Assembly (NCBI GenBank): GCA_040881665.1
Contig: JBBECT010000007.1
Coordinates: 1-64,000, forward strand
Direction: 5' to 3'
From: Actinomycetota bacterium
GTDB lineage: Bacteria > Actinomycetota > UBA4738 > HRBIN12
DNA: 64,000 bases
Position 1 is the stretch's first letter, and each line of letters starts with the position of its first letter. Made by a program: the position numbers and the translations under genes. Below, one piece after another: positions 35,158 through 43,494 of this stretch. The notes under the pieces are model-generated. The model saw only the letters and a list, made by a program, of their open reading frames with translations, made no database searches and was not told the origin of the DNA.

Positions 35158-36018
35158 CTACCCGGACCACTGCTGCCCGCCGATGCGCCAGCGGCGGAAG
35201 TGCCGCACGACGCGGTCCATCACGATCCGATCGAAGGCCAGGATGATCACCATCATCACGAGCCCCCACGCCATCATGCCGGCGAAGGACCCGGCGTCGT
35301 ACCAGTAGTGCGCCCTGAACCCGACACCTTTGTCGTTGCCGAACCACTCCACGAGCAGGATCGCCCCCCACCCGGCGAGCACCGCCGAGCGGAAGCCGGC
35401 CGCGATGTACTCCATCATCGAAGGGATCACGAGCGAGCGGAACTGGCGTTTCGCGGGCACCCGATACGCCTCCGACATCGCCCGCAGCTTGCCGGGCGTC
35501 GCCGTCGCTCCCTGGAACGTACTGATCACCAGCTGCGGCGTCGCCGACAGCACGCAGACCGCGATCGGACCGATGTTGCTGAAGCCCCACCACATCACGA
35601 CGAGCAACGCCCAGATGAAGGCCGGCAGCGTGATCCCGACGAGGATCAGATCGGTCATGAAGTAGCGCACGCGCCACCAGCGCGCCATCGCGATCCCGAT
35701 CACGACGCCGAGGACGAGCACGATCGACAGACCGATCACCGCCCTGACCAGACTGATCGCGATGTTGGGCCAGACCTCTCCGCTCTGGAACTCCTCGATC
35801 AGGAACTCGATCGTCTCGGTCGGAGCGGGGATGTCTTCGAAGGTCGTGCCCGCCCACTGCCAGATCAAGACGAACAGCACGCGAGCCGTATACCGTGCGG
35901 CGCGGTCCGACACGATCCACCGGTACCAGGGCTTCGGGGCCGGGGGCAGGCTCACCTCGGGCAGATCGCCCACGACCGGTCCGCCGCCCCGCACTCCTTT
36001 GTCGCTGACCGTGCTCAT
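35158..36018 (-). CDS. ABC transporter permease, NitT/TauT type (second)
   Basis: A 286-residue permease with about six helices after a 45-residue cytoplasmic N-terminus. The BPD_transp_1 domain contains VVIGIAMARWWRVRYFMTDL, an EAA-loop-like region around AYRVPAKRQFRSLVIPSMM and WGAILLVEWFGNDKGVGF, as in SsuC/TauC proteins. ATG at 36018 overlaps the stop of the other permease by four bases (ATGA), so the two are translationally coupled and probably form a heterodimer. With the ATPase and the binding lipoprotein it completes a high-affinity importer. Confidence 0.92.
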   Translation of the reverse strand: MSTVSDKGVRGGGPVVGDLPEVSLPPAPKPWYRWIVSDRAARYTARVLFVLIWQWAGTTFEDIPAPTETIEFLIEEFQSGEVWPNIAISLVRAVIGLSIVLVLGVVIGIAMARWWRVRYFMTDLILVGITLPAFIWALLVVMWWGFSNIGPIAVCVLSATPQLVISTFQGATATPGKLRAMSEAYRVPAKRQFRSLVIPSMMEYIAAGFRSAVLAGWGAILLVEWFGNDKGVGFRAHYWYDAGSFAGMMAWGLVMMVIILAFDRIVMDRVVRHFRRWRIGGQQWSG

Positions 36019-36860
36019 GCGTCGGCCCTCCGTGCGCGGGACGGATCTCGCCAGGCGAAAACACGCTTCTCCAGGGGGGTGATCAACACCCGTTCGACGA
36101 GCACGACGAAGATCACGAAGTAGAACATCCAGGCCAGCAGGCTCTCGACCGAGAAGGCTTGGAAGGCCTTCTCGAGCTGGAAGCCGACGCCGACGTAGCC
36201 CCCGAAGGTCTCCGCCAGCGCGGCGAGCTTCCAGGAGTTCGCGAATGAGGTGCGTCCGCTCGCGAACAGGAACGGCACCACCGAGGGGACCACGACCGCC
36301 TTCGCGGTCTGCCGGCTGTTCCGACGGAACGAACGGCTCATCGAGAGCAACCCACGGTCCACCGACTCGACGCCGGCCGCCACGTTGATCGCGATCCCGG
36401 TGAACGCCTCCAGGGCGACCACGAAGGCCGGCCCCCAGGGACTGATCCCGAACACGATCAGTGCCACGACGGCGTACACCAGCAGGGGGACGTTGGCGAA
36501 GATGTACACGAAGTCGTGGAAGAAGGCCTTGCCGTAGCGATACCGGCCCATGATCAGGCCGATCGGGATACCGACCGCCAGTGCGATCGCCCACCCGACC
36601 ATCGTCTTGACGAAGCTGCTCCAGAAGTTCTCGACGACCAGGCCGGTGGTGAGCAGCTCCCACATCCTCGCCACGACGCGGCCGGGTGATGGAAGCACGT
36701 AGGGCTCGAACACGAAGGCGGCGAAGTACGCCCACACACCGATGAAGGCCAAGCCGCCGAGCAGCGAATACATGACCTTCGCGCGGGAGCGCCCACCTTT
36801 GGTGAACGCGTCGAGTGCCTCTTCTTCGAGATCCTCGAGAGATTTCTCTATCGTCGCCAT
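36015..36860 (-). CDS. ABC transporter permease, NitT/TauT type (first)
   Basis: A 281-residue permease with six helices. An acidic N-terminal helix (IEKSLEDLEEEALDAFTK) precedes the first segment (VMYSLLGGLAFIGVWAYFAA). GIPIGLIMGRYRYGKAFFHD and the EAA-loop region SFRRNSRQTAKAVVVPSVVP are typical of the family. It is followed with a four-base overlap by the second permease, so this transporter has two different permease subunits, unlike the usual homodimer of SsuC. Its start lies about 80 bases after the binding protein gene. Confidence 0.92.
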   Translation of the reverse strand: MATIEKSLEDLEEEALDAFTKGGRSRAKVMYSLLGGLAFIGVWAYFAAFVFEPYVLPSPGRVVARMWELLTTGLVVENFWSSFVKTMVGWAIALAVGIPIGLIMGRYRYGKAFFHDFVYIFANVPLLVYAVVALIVFGISPWGPAFVVALEAFTGIAINVAAGVESVDRGLLSMSRSFRRNSRQTAKAVVVPSVVPFLFASGRTSFANSWKLAALAETFGGYVGVGFQLEKAFQAFSVESLLAWMFYFVIFVVLVERVLITPLEKRVFAWRDPSRARRADA

Positions 36861-36941
36861 GGCTCCAAGGGGGTTGGGGCGCCGACATCGACCGCGCGGG
36901 CAGCGGTCGACGCCGACGCCGGAACTGCTATCGCCTGCTCG

Positions 36942-38021
36942 TTACACCTTGGGGCAGGCGCGCTCGGCCTCCGGGGGCGGCTCGATCGCCGCGTGCTCCG
37001 GGAACTCCGCGTCCTCGGGGACGATCCCCGCGTCCTGCACCAGGTCGAAGACGGGCCGCTCACCCTCGATCCACTCGTCCGTCAGGTACGGGCTCTCGAC
37101 GAACCAGTCGAAGGTATTGGCGAAGTAGTCCTTCATGAAGTCGGCCTCGGACGGATCCTCCACCGCGAAGTGCTGCGGGTAGGTGTCGATGATCTCCTCG
37201 TAGTTGGCGTCCCACTCCTGCATCGCGCAGTCCCAGACGTCGAGGAAGAACGCGACCGCTTCGGGGTTCGCGTCGAACCATTCCTTCCGCGAGACGAACG
37301 CGTTGCTCAGCACGCCCTCGTGGCCGGGCACGATCTCCTCGCCGTAGAGCTGCGAGGCCGACTTCCCGTCGTACATGACGGTCAGGTCGCCGGAGGCCAT
37401 GTCCCCGATCACCTGGGTCGGGTCGAGGATGCCAGCGCACGCCTCACCTTCCCGCAGGAGGGTCGGGATGATCTGGTAGTCCGCCGTGACGATGCCGATG
37501 TCGTCGGATCCCTCCGCGACCTCGCGCCCGTCGACTTCGTTGATCAGCGACGCCCAGATGATCGTGTTGCCGGTGACGGACTCGGAAGCGATCTTGCAAC
37601 CTTCGGGCATGTCCGCGACCGTCTTGTATTCAGGGTTCGCCGTCACGAGCACGTCCTTGTTCATGTTGAACTGAGCGAACGTGACCGTTTCGATCCCCTG
37701 ATCTTCGAGCAACGGGGTCTCGTACGTGCCGGTCGAGATCACATCGGCGTGCCCACCCGCGAACGTCGCGAACTCGTCCCACGTCGCTAGCTGGATGATG
37801 CGGAAGCCGGACTCCTGCTCCATCGCCTCCAGCATGCCGTTGTCTTTGATCCAATCCCACGCCGGGTCGGGCGCGAACGTGAAGCGGATGATGTCGGACT
37901 TCTCACCGGATTCACCGCTCTCGTCGCCTTCGCCGTCCCCGTCGTTCCCGCATGCAGCCGCCACGAACAACAACGCCGCGAGCAGCGCCAGCGTTCGGAA
38001 CAACACCTTCCTCTGAACCAT
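36942..38021 (-). CDS. Substrate-binding lipoprotein of the NitT/TauT-type transporter
   Basis: A 359-residue NMT1/THI5-like periplasmic-type binding protein. Signal and lipobox: LALLAALLFVAAACGN with Cys24 lipidated, then an acidic, glycine-rich linker (DGDGEGDESGESGEKSD). The mature lobes contain HADVISTGTYETPLL and TVADMPEGCKIASESVTGN, typical ligand-lining regions. It heads the minus-strand operon of transporter, Dabb, amidohydrolase and dehydrogenase genes. The ligand cannot be deduced; the acid/amide enzymes next to it suggest a small carboxylated compound. A near-palindromic A-T island is 44 bases upstream. Confidence 0.92.
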   Translation of the reverse strand: MVQRKVLFRTLALLAALLFVAAACGNDGDGEGDESGESGEKSDIIRFTFAPDPAWDWIKDNGMLEAMEQESGFRIIQLATWDEFATFAGGHADVISTGTYETPLLEDQGIETVTFAQFNMNKDVLVTANPEYKTVADMPEGCKIASESVTGNTIIWASLINEVDGREVAEGSDDIGIVTADYQIIPTLLREGEACAGILDPTQVIGDMASGDLTVMYDGKSASQLYGEEIVPGHEGVLSNAFVSRKEWFDANPEAVAFFLDVWDCAMQEWDANYEEIIDTYPQHFAVEDPSEADFMKDYFANTFDWFVESPYLTDEWIEGERPVFDLVQDAGIVPEDAEFPEHAAIEPPPEAERACPKV

Positions 38022-38064
38022 GGACCCCCACCTTCCCCTCGTCGCGGGTGGACCTTGGTCGCGT

Positions 38065-38076
38065 ACTATATAAAGT
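38065..38076. promoter_or_regulatory. A-T-rich near-palindrome in a divergent promoter
   Basis: actatataaagt (10 of 12 positions symmetric) lies between the divergent binding-protein operon (start 38021) and an EamA gene (start 38098). As it is one of very few A-T runs nearby, it is a likely -10 element or operator. It resembles the islands at 30519 and 40865 in setting, not in exact sequence. Confidence 0.4.
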
Positions 38077-38097
38077 GTTGGAAACGCTGTCTAGGGA

Positions 38098-38997
38098 GTG
38101 GACATCGTTGCAGCGCAGGGACTTCTCGGAAGGCGCGGGCGAGCGACCGCCCTGTGCGTGGCAGCCGTGCTCATCCTTTCCCCCGACGCGCTGATCATCC
38201 GGAGCCTGCACGCCGATCCCTGGACGGTCCTGCTGTGGCGGGGTGTGCTGACGGCCACCGGGATCGTGGCACTGGCCTGGGTCATCGTGCGCCGTGGTCC
38301 TCGTCCGTTCACGGGTCCGGCCGTGCAGGTGACGCTGTTGGGCGCGGTCTTCTTCTCCGGTGCAACGGTCGCGTTCGTGACCTCGTTGCGTCGCACCGAC
38401 GTCGCGAACGTGCTCGTGATCGTCGGCGCCGGCCCCCTGTTCGCGGCGATCCTCAGTCGTGTGTTCCTCCGGGAGGACATCCCACGCCGGACGTGGGTCG
38501 CGAGTCTGTCGGTGGTCGTGGGCCTCGCGGTGATCCTCGCGGGGAGCCTCCAGCACGGCTCCTTGGTGGGTGACCTCATCGCCGTGGCCGGATCCCTCTG
38601 CTTCGCTGCGTTCCTGACGACGGTGCGACGAGCTGGTGAGGCGAGCATGCTTCCGGCGCTCGCGATCGCAGGCTTGATCACTGCCTGCGTTGCGGTCGTC
38701 GCCGGTGCGGGCCTCCGTCCACCACCCAGCGACGTGCCCCTGCTCCTCATCCTCGGGCTCGTGATCCTGCCGGTGTCGCTCACCCTCACGACACGTGCGG
38801 CCCGAGACCTGCCGGCCCCGGAGGTCAGTCTCGTCTCCAGGATCGAGACGTTGCTCGGTCCGTTCTGGGTGTGGCTCGCTGTGGGAGAGATCCCCGCGGT
38901 GGAGGTCGTCGTGGGTGGGCTCCTGATCGTCGTCGCCGCATCTCTTCACTCCCTGAGCGCGCTCCGCGCCGAACGGCACCAGGCGCGGACCACCTGA
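38098..38997 (+). CDS. EamA/DMT-family transporter
   Basis: A 299-residue permease with ten helices in two EamA repeats. LHADPWTVLLWRGVLTATGI opens the first repeat and VSLVSRIETLLGPFWVWLAV closes the second with the usual proline-glycine helix pattern. The family exports amino acids, metabolites or drugs. GTG at 38098 is used as start, with AGGGAG eleven bases upstream overlapping the promoter region. It is divergent from the importer operon, and a second EamA gene is at 42309 in the same island, so it may export a pathway side product. Confidence 0.88.
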   Translation: MDIVAAQGLLGRRGRATALCVAAVLILSPDALIIRSLHADPWTVLLWRGVLTATGIVALAWVIVRRGPRPFTGPAVQVTLLGAVFFSGATVAFVTSLRRTDVANVLVIVGAGPLFAAILSRVFLREDIPRRTWVASLSVVVGLAVILAGSLQHGSLVGDLIAVAGSLCFAAFLTTVRRAGEASMLPALAIAGLITACVAVVAGAGLRPPPSDVPLLLILGLVILPVSLTLTTRAARDLPAPEVSLVSRIETLLGPFWVWLAVGEIPAVEVVVGGLLIVVAASLHSLSALRAERHQARTT

Positions 38998-39011
38998 GGT
39001 CGACGATCACC

Positions 39012-40004
39012 TCACCGCAGGTCGGCCAACTCCACCGCGCACCCCGAAGCGACGCTGCGATCGATGGCCTCCAGCACGGCGGCAACCTCGAGTCCCTGCG
39101 CTGCACCCGTTTCGGGCGTGGTGCCGTCGCGGATACACCGGGCGAACTCGGCGAGCTCGTCGACGATCGTGTTCACGGTGTCGACCTCCCGCTCGATCCG
39201 CGCGGGGTCCTTCCGCTCCTGGGTGAAGAGCCGAGTTCCGTCCTCTTCGTTCCATGCGTTGCCGTCACTGCCGTACACCGACAGCACGTTCACGGCCGGC
39301 ACGAAATAGGAGGTACCGATGTAGCCCAACGGACCGCTCTCGTATTCCAGGATCACGGTAGTGGCCTCATCGAGTGGCAGGAAGCCGTGGATCCGCTTGC
39401 TGAACGCCGTGACACGCTTCGCGGGCCCCACGAAGTAGTTGAAGGTGTCGACGATATGCACGCCGAGCCCGGTCATCCCCCCGGCGGGACATTCCTCGGC
39501 GGTGCGGCGCCAGCCGGGCAGCGCCGGCTTGTGACCGCCGGGGCCGGACTGGTTCCCCTCGAGCTGAAGGACCGTCCCCAGCTCGCCGGACCCGATCAGT
39601 TCCTTCAGCAGGCGGTTGGCGGGCTGCCGACGACGGTTGTGTCCCACCTGCAGGATCACGCCGGCCGCCTCGGTTGCGGCGATCGAACGCTTCGCCTCGG
39701 CCACGGTCAGTGTGAGTGGCTTCTCGACGAAGACGTGCTTACCCGCGGCTGCGGCCCGCTCGACCATCTCGAGATGGGTCGAGTGTGGCGTCGCGACGAG
39801 AAGCCCGTCGATCTCGGGATCGTCCAGGATGTCCTCCAAGCTCGACGCTGCACGGCACCCGTGCTCCTTCGCGAACGCTTCGCGCGTGTCCACCGACCGA
39901 GCGAAACACGCCACGACCTCCGCGAGCCCCGACTCTCGTGCGCTCTCGGTCAGGACGCCACCCCACCAGCCGATCCCTACGACTCCGAGACGTACCGTGT
40001 CCAT
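39012..40004 (-). CDS. Gfo/Idh/MocA-family oxidoreductase
   Basis: A 330-residue NAD(P)-dependent oxidoreductase. The Rossmann fold starts GVVGIGWWGGVLTESARES; VFVEKPLTLTVAEAK contains the family's EKP motif; HNRRRQPANRLLKELI follows and GLGVHIVDTFNYFVGP carries the catalytic histidine region. The family acts on sugars, inositols and related alcohols. ATG at 40004 is supported by GGGAGG twelve bases upstream. It probably shares a transcript with the GntR gene at 40092-40787, 87 bases upstream. Confidence 0.9.
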   Translation of the reverse strand: MDTVRLGVVGIGWWGGVLTESARESGLAEVVACFARSVDTREAFAKEHGCRAASSLEDILDDPEIDGLLVATPHSTHLEMVERAAAAGKHVFVEKPLTLTVAEAKRSIAATEAAGVILQVGHNRRRQPANRLLKELIGSGELGTVLQLEGNQSGPGGHKPALPGWRRTAEECPAGGMTGLGVHIVDTFNYFVGPAKRVTAFSKRIHGFLPLDEATTVILEYESGPLGYIGTSYFVPAVNVLSVYGSDGNAWNEEDGTRLFTQERKDPARIEREVDTVNTIVDELAEFARCIRDGTTPETGAAQGLEVAAVLEAIDRSVASGCAVELADLR

Positions 40005-40091
40005 ACTTCGTGCCTCCCGTTCGCTGGTTGCCGAGATCGCCCAGATGTCCGGGTCGTATGCCACCCTCGGCGGGCATCGACCGACGAGCCG

Positions 40092-40787
40092 CTACGCCTC
40101 GCCGCGCTCCTCGGGGCGGGTCATGTCGATCGGCATCGCCGAGTGGCCCGTCATGACCTGTCCCGCTTGCTCCGCGTCCCGCCCCCGGAACGCATCCACC
40201 AGTGCCCGGTGCTCGTCGTCCGCGCGCCGACGGATCTCGGGGTGCCATCGCTGCGCCTGCGCGACGTAGACGGCGGATGTCTCCTCGAATCCCTCCAGGA
40301 TCGACGCCAGGCGCGGCACACCCGTCGACTCGTGGAAGACCAGGTGGAACCGCGTGTTCAGCTCGACCCAGTTCCCGAGATCCTTCTCCTTCGCCATCTC
40401 CTGGCGCAGGCGGTCGGCCTCGCGCAACTCGGGTTCGGTGATGCGTTCGACGACGAGCCTGACCGCCAGGGGCTCCAGCTGATGGCGGATCTGGCGGATG
40501 TCCTCCATCTCGGTCCAGTTGAGCTCGCGCACGATGCCCCCACGGTGGCGGTCGAGGGTGATCAAGCCCTCGGTCGCCAGATCGCGCAACGCTTCGCGCA
40601 CGGGGGTCGTGCTGACGTGCAACGTCGCGGCGAGGTCGGCCTGGATCAGGCGGGCACCTCCGGGAAGGTCTCCGCGAAGGATCGCTCGCCGGAGGGATTC
40701 CTTGACGAATTCGTGTGCCGTTCGTCGACCCTGATCATTGGCGAGGTTGGCCCACATACCGTCGTCGACCGTTTTCGCGCTCGCCAT
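40092..40787 (-). CDS. GntR-family transcriptional regulator (FadR/FCD type)
   Basis: A 231-residue regulator. An N-terminal winged helix-turn-helix (VKESLRRAILRGDLPGGARL, then QADLAATLHVSTTPVREALR and the wing LDRHRGGIV) is followed by an all-helical FCD ligand domain (about 90-220) with NTRFHLVFHESTGVP and DEHRALVDAFRGRD, which hold the histidines that often bind a metal and the carboxylated effector. It is divergent from the M24 gene at 40982. A perfect palindrome at 40865-40881 between them is the likely operator. It may control the surrounding catabolic genes in response to an organic acid. Confidence 0.92.
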   Translation of the reverse strand: MASAKTVDDGMWANLANDQGRRTAHEFVKESLRRAILRGDLPGGARLIQADLAATLHVSTTPVREALRDLATEGLITLDRHRGGIVRELNWTEMEDIRQIRHQLEPLAVRLVVERITEPELREADRLRQEMAKEKDLGNWVELNTRFHLVFHESTGVPRLASILEGFEETSAVYVAQAQRWHPEIRRRADDEHRALVDAFRGRDAEQAGQVMTGHSAMPIDMTRPEERGEA

Positions 40788-40864
40788 CAGGTCCCTCCTC
40801 GGTCTCGTTCCCCACCGAACGTCTCTCGAGGCCGAGCAGAACAGTTCCGGGGGTGCTTCCGACA

Positions 40865-40881
40865 AGATGTATGATACATCT
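40865..40881. promoter_or_regulatory. Predicted GntR operator
   Basis: agatgtatgatacatct is a perfect 17-base palindrome (eight bases each side of a central g) between the divergent GntR gene and M24 gene. FCD-type GntR proteins typically bind short A-T-containing inverted repeats of the form TGTxxxxxACA, which this fits (tgtatgataca). Position and symmetry are seen; regulation is inferred. Confidence 0.7.
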
Positions 40882-40981
40882 CTTCTCGGGACATCCTATC
40901 GCTCGAGCACCACCGTACGGAACCGTCGGGACGTGAGCGGACCAGGTGTTCAGCCCGCAGCGTCCGGTGAGGAGCACTCCG

Positions 40982-42202
40982 ATGAGCAAGTACGCACGAG
41001 GTCCATTCGGAGTCGATTGGGAGGACCGGATCGATTTCGATCGACTCCGACGGAACCGCATCCGGCAGGTCAGGGACACGCTTCGCGCCTCCGACATCGA
41101 CGCGATGTTGTTGTGGAAGGACGAAAACGTCCGGTACCTGACCTCCCTGCGAGCACAGCTGATCGCCGGCAAGACGACCTCCTTGAACGGCGTGCTGATC
41201 TCGCAGGACTCGGACCCGATCCTGCTGTGCTCCGGAGGGGAGATCGACAAGGTCTCGATGGGGATGTCGTGGCTGACCGCGGCCCATCCGATCCCGATCA
41301 TGGAGCAGCGAGAACTGGTCGACGGCTTCGTCAAGTCCACGCTGGTTCCGCTGCTGGCCGACCTGGGGGTCGACGCCGGGCGGCTCGGCGTCGACCAGGT
41401 CAACTACTCCCTCGTCGAGGCGATGCAGTCGCATGTGCCCGACGTCCAGCTGACCGATGGCGATTCGCTGATGCAACAGGCTCGCCTGATCAAGTCCGAG
41501 GACGAGATCGCGATCATCGAGGAGTCGTGCGCGATCGGTGATGCCGTGACCCAGCGCGCACTCGACGCAACGCGAGCCGGAAGGCGAGAGAACGAGGTTG
41601 CCGGCGACGCGATGCAGACCCTCTACTACATGGGCGGCGAGATGGCGCACGTCATCACGCCGTTCGTCGCTTCCGGTGAACACATGTCGCCCCCGCATCG
41701 CATCTGCACGGACAAGATCATCCGGAACCAGGACCTCTGTTTCATCGACATCGGCGCGATGTGGAACGGATACTTCGCCGATATCGGACGCACGACCATA
41801 GTCGGGAAGCCGTCCGCCATGCAGAAGCGTGTGTACCGCAGCGTGTACGAGGGTCTGATGGCCGGCGTCGAGAAGATGCGTCCCGGGAACACGAATCAGG
41901 ACATCGCCGACGCGATCATCGACAAGGTCGGGCAACATGGATTCGCGGACAACCTTTTCAGCCTGTTCATCGGTCATGGGATCGGCATGGGGGCGAACGA
42001 ACCCCCCTACATCGGCGAGACGCTCCCCGGATCGACGGCGTTCGAGCTCAAGGCCGGCATGGTGTTCGCGGTCGAGCCGCTCGTGTGGGTCCCCGACGTC
42101 CCGGGAGGAGGAGGGGTCCGCATCGAGGACATGGTGCTGATCACCGAGGGTGACCCGCGGATCCTGTCACGCGTCGAATACGAAGACCGACTGCTCGATT
42201 AG
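40982..42202 (+). CDS. M24-family metallopeptidase/creatinase-like hydrolase with complete metal site
   Basis: A 406-residue pita-bread-fold protein. The creatinase-like N-terminal domain contains MLLWKDENVRYLTSLRAQL; the catalytic domain has all five dinuclear metal ligands: FIDIGAMWNGYFADIGRT (two Asp), GHGIGMG (His), FAVEPL and VRIEDMVLITE (Glu, Glu). It is thus a likely active Xaa-Pro-type dipeptidase or C-N hydrolase, in contrast to the altered copy at 27975. ATG at 40982 has a GGAG eight bases upstream. It is divergent from the GntR gene, with the predicted operator between, and an EamA gene follows. Confidence 0.9.
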   Translation: MSKYARGPFGVDWEDRIDFDRLRRNRIRQVRDTLRASDIDAMLLWKDENVRYLTSLRAQLIAGKTTSLNGVLISQDSDPILLCSGGEIDKVSMGMSWLTAAHPIPIMEQRELVDGFVKSTLVPLLADLGVDAGRLGVDQVNYSLVEAMQSHVPDVQLTDGDSLMQQARLIKSEDEIAIIEESCAIGDAVTQRALDATRAGRRENEVAGDAMQTLYYMGGEMAHVITPFVASGEHMSPPHRICTDKIIRNQDLCFIDIGAMWNGYFADIGRTTIVGKPSAMQKRVYRSVYEGLMAGVEKMRPGNTNQDIADAIIDKVGQHGFADNLFSLFIGHGIGMGANEPPYIGETLPGSTAFELKAGMVFAVEPLVWVPDVPGGGGVRIEDMVLITEGDPRILSRVEYEDRLLD

Positions 42203-42308
42203 CGGCATCGGCGACTTGTCGGATCGCACCCGCAGACGGCGTCGACCGAACGTCGCCCTGAAGCATCGCGTCTGGACGCCGTCGCGGCGAACGTCGGAGC
42301 CACCTGTC

Positions 42309-43214
42309 ATGCGTCGTCCCGCCGTCTTCGTGCTCGCCGCTGCCACGATCGTCGTGCTGGGAGTGAACTGGCCGATCATGTCGGCGGGGGTCGAGCTCGT
42401 CCCGCCGCTGTGGCTCGCGGCATTCCGGATGGCCGGGGCCGCGGCGGTTGTCGGCGCCGTCATGGCATCGAGAGGCGGTCTCCGTCGGCCGCTGCGCTCG
42501 GACCGACCGATCCTGTTCAGCGTGGGGCTGATCAGACTCGCGTTGGTGACTGCCCTGGTGTTCAGCGCCCTGCGGTTCGTCCCCCCGGGGCGCTCGTCGA
42601 TCCTCGTGTACACGGCCAGCCTGTGGACCGTTCCGTTCGCCGTGGCATTGCTGCACGAACGCCTGACGGCACAGCGGATCGCCGGACTCGCCCTCGGGTG
42701 TGCGGGCATCGTCCTGCTGCTCGAGCCATGGGGGCTGGACTGGAGCGACACGCAGCTGCTCGTCGGCGTCGGGATGCTCCTCGCTGCCGCGATCGCGAAC
42801 GCGGTGACCACGGTCCACATCCGCGGGCACCGATGGACCGGCACTCCGTTCGAGCTCATGCCCTGGCAGCTCGCCCTCGCGGCGGTGCCGATCACTGCGC
42901 TGGCGGTCATCTTCGACGGCGCACCGAGCATACGGTGGAACGCGGAGACGGTCGCGATCGTCGCCTATCAGGTCTTCCTGGGTTCGGCCTTCGGGTTGTG
43001 GGGGCTCATCACGATCAGCCGAAGCCTGCCTTCGATCACAACGAACCTCACCCTCATGGCAGTTCCCGTCGTCGGTCTGGCCTCCTCGGTCGTATTCGTT
43101 GACGAGCCGCTGACGGCCGCGCTCGTACTGAGTCTGCTCTTGGTCCTCGGAGGCGTTGGGCTCGGTCTGTGGTCGGATCAGGAGACCGGTGAGCCGGTGA
43201 TCCCGTCCGCTTGA
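42309..43214 (+). CDS. EamA/DMT-family transporter, second copy
   Basis: A 301-residue permease with ten helices. VVLGVNWPIMSAGVELVPPL is the typical opening of an EamA repeat, FSALRFVPPGRSSILVYTAS the middle of the first repeat and AVPVVGLASSVVFVDEPLTA the end of the second. It lies 107 bases after the M24 gene on the same strand. ATG at 42309 is chosen over an upstream frame that lacks hydrophobic content. The two EamA copies in this island are not close paralogues. Probably a metabolite exporter. Confidence 0.88.
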   Translation: MRRPAVFVLAAATIVVLGVNWPIMSAGVELVPPLWLAAFRMAGAAAVVGAVMASRGGLRRPLRSDRPILFSVGLIRLALVTALVFSALRFVPPGRSSILVYTASLWTVPFAVALLHERLTAQRIAGLALGCAGIVLLLEPWGLDWSDTQLLVGVGMLLAAAIANAVTTVHIRGHRWTGTPFELMPWQLALAAVPITALAVIFDGAPSIRWNAETVAIVAYQVFLGSAFGLWGLITISRSLPSITTNLTLMAVPVVGLASSVVFVDEPLTAALVLSLLLVLGGVGLGLWSDQETGEPVIPSA

Positions 43215-43303
43215 TCTATCCCGGGTCGGTCGAGTGTCCTGGGGTCGCGGCCGCCGTCGAGATCGTGACCCCTCCCTCGTCGATCTCCATCTCCTCGGCG
43301 CGC

Positions 43304-43494
43304 TCACCGAGGCGCCACGTCGTAGATCGTCTTCTCCGGGTACAGGGCGGTGATCTGACCGCCCGGCTCGGCCACCGAATCCATCAAGCCGACGGAGAAC
43401 TTCCCGAAACCGGCGTCGTAGCCCGCGTAGGACCAACGGGACCGACGCCGACGATCAGCAGGTCCAGCGTGGCGCGGCCGTTGCCGCTCGTCAT
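43304..43494 (-). pseudogene. 5' remnant of a thioredoxin-reductase-like ferredoxin-NADP reductase
   Basis: The start [21 protein letters not shown] is in one frame; after loss of bases in GPVG the next frame continues [18 protein letters not shown], then [19 protein letters not shown], the FAD-binding opening of type 2 ferredoxin-NADP reductases. These enzymes are normally about 330 residues; here only about 60 are left, followed by a stop. It overlaps the end of the ureohydrolase gene by four bases. A dead gene fragment. Confidence 0.75.
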
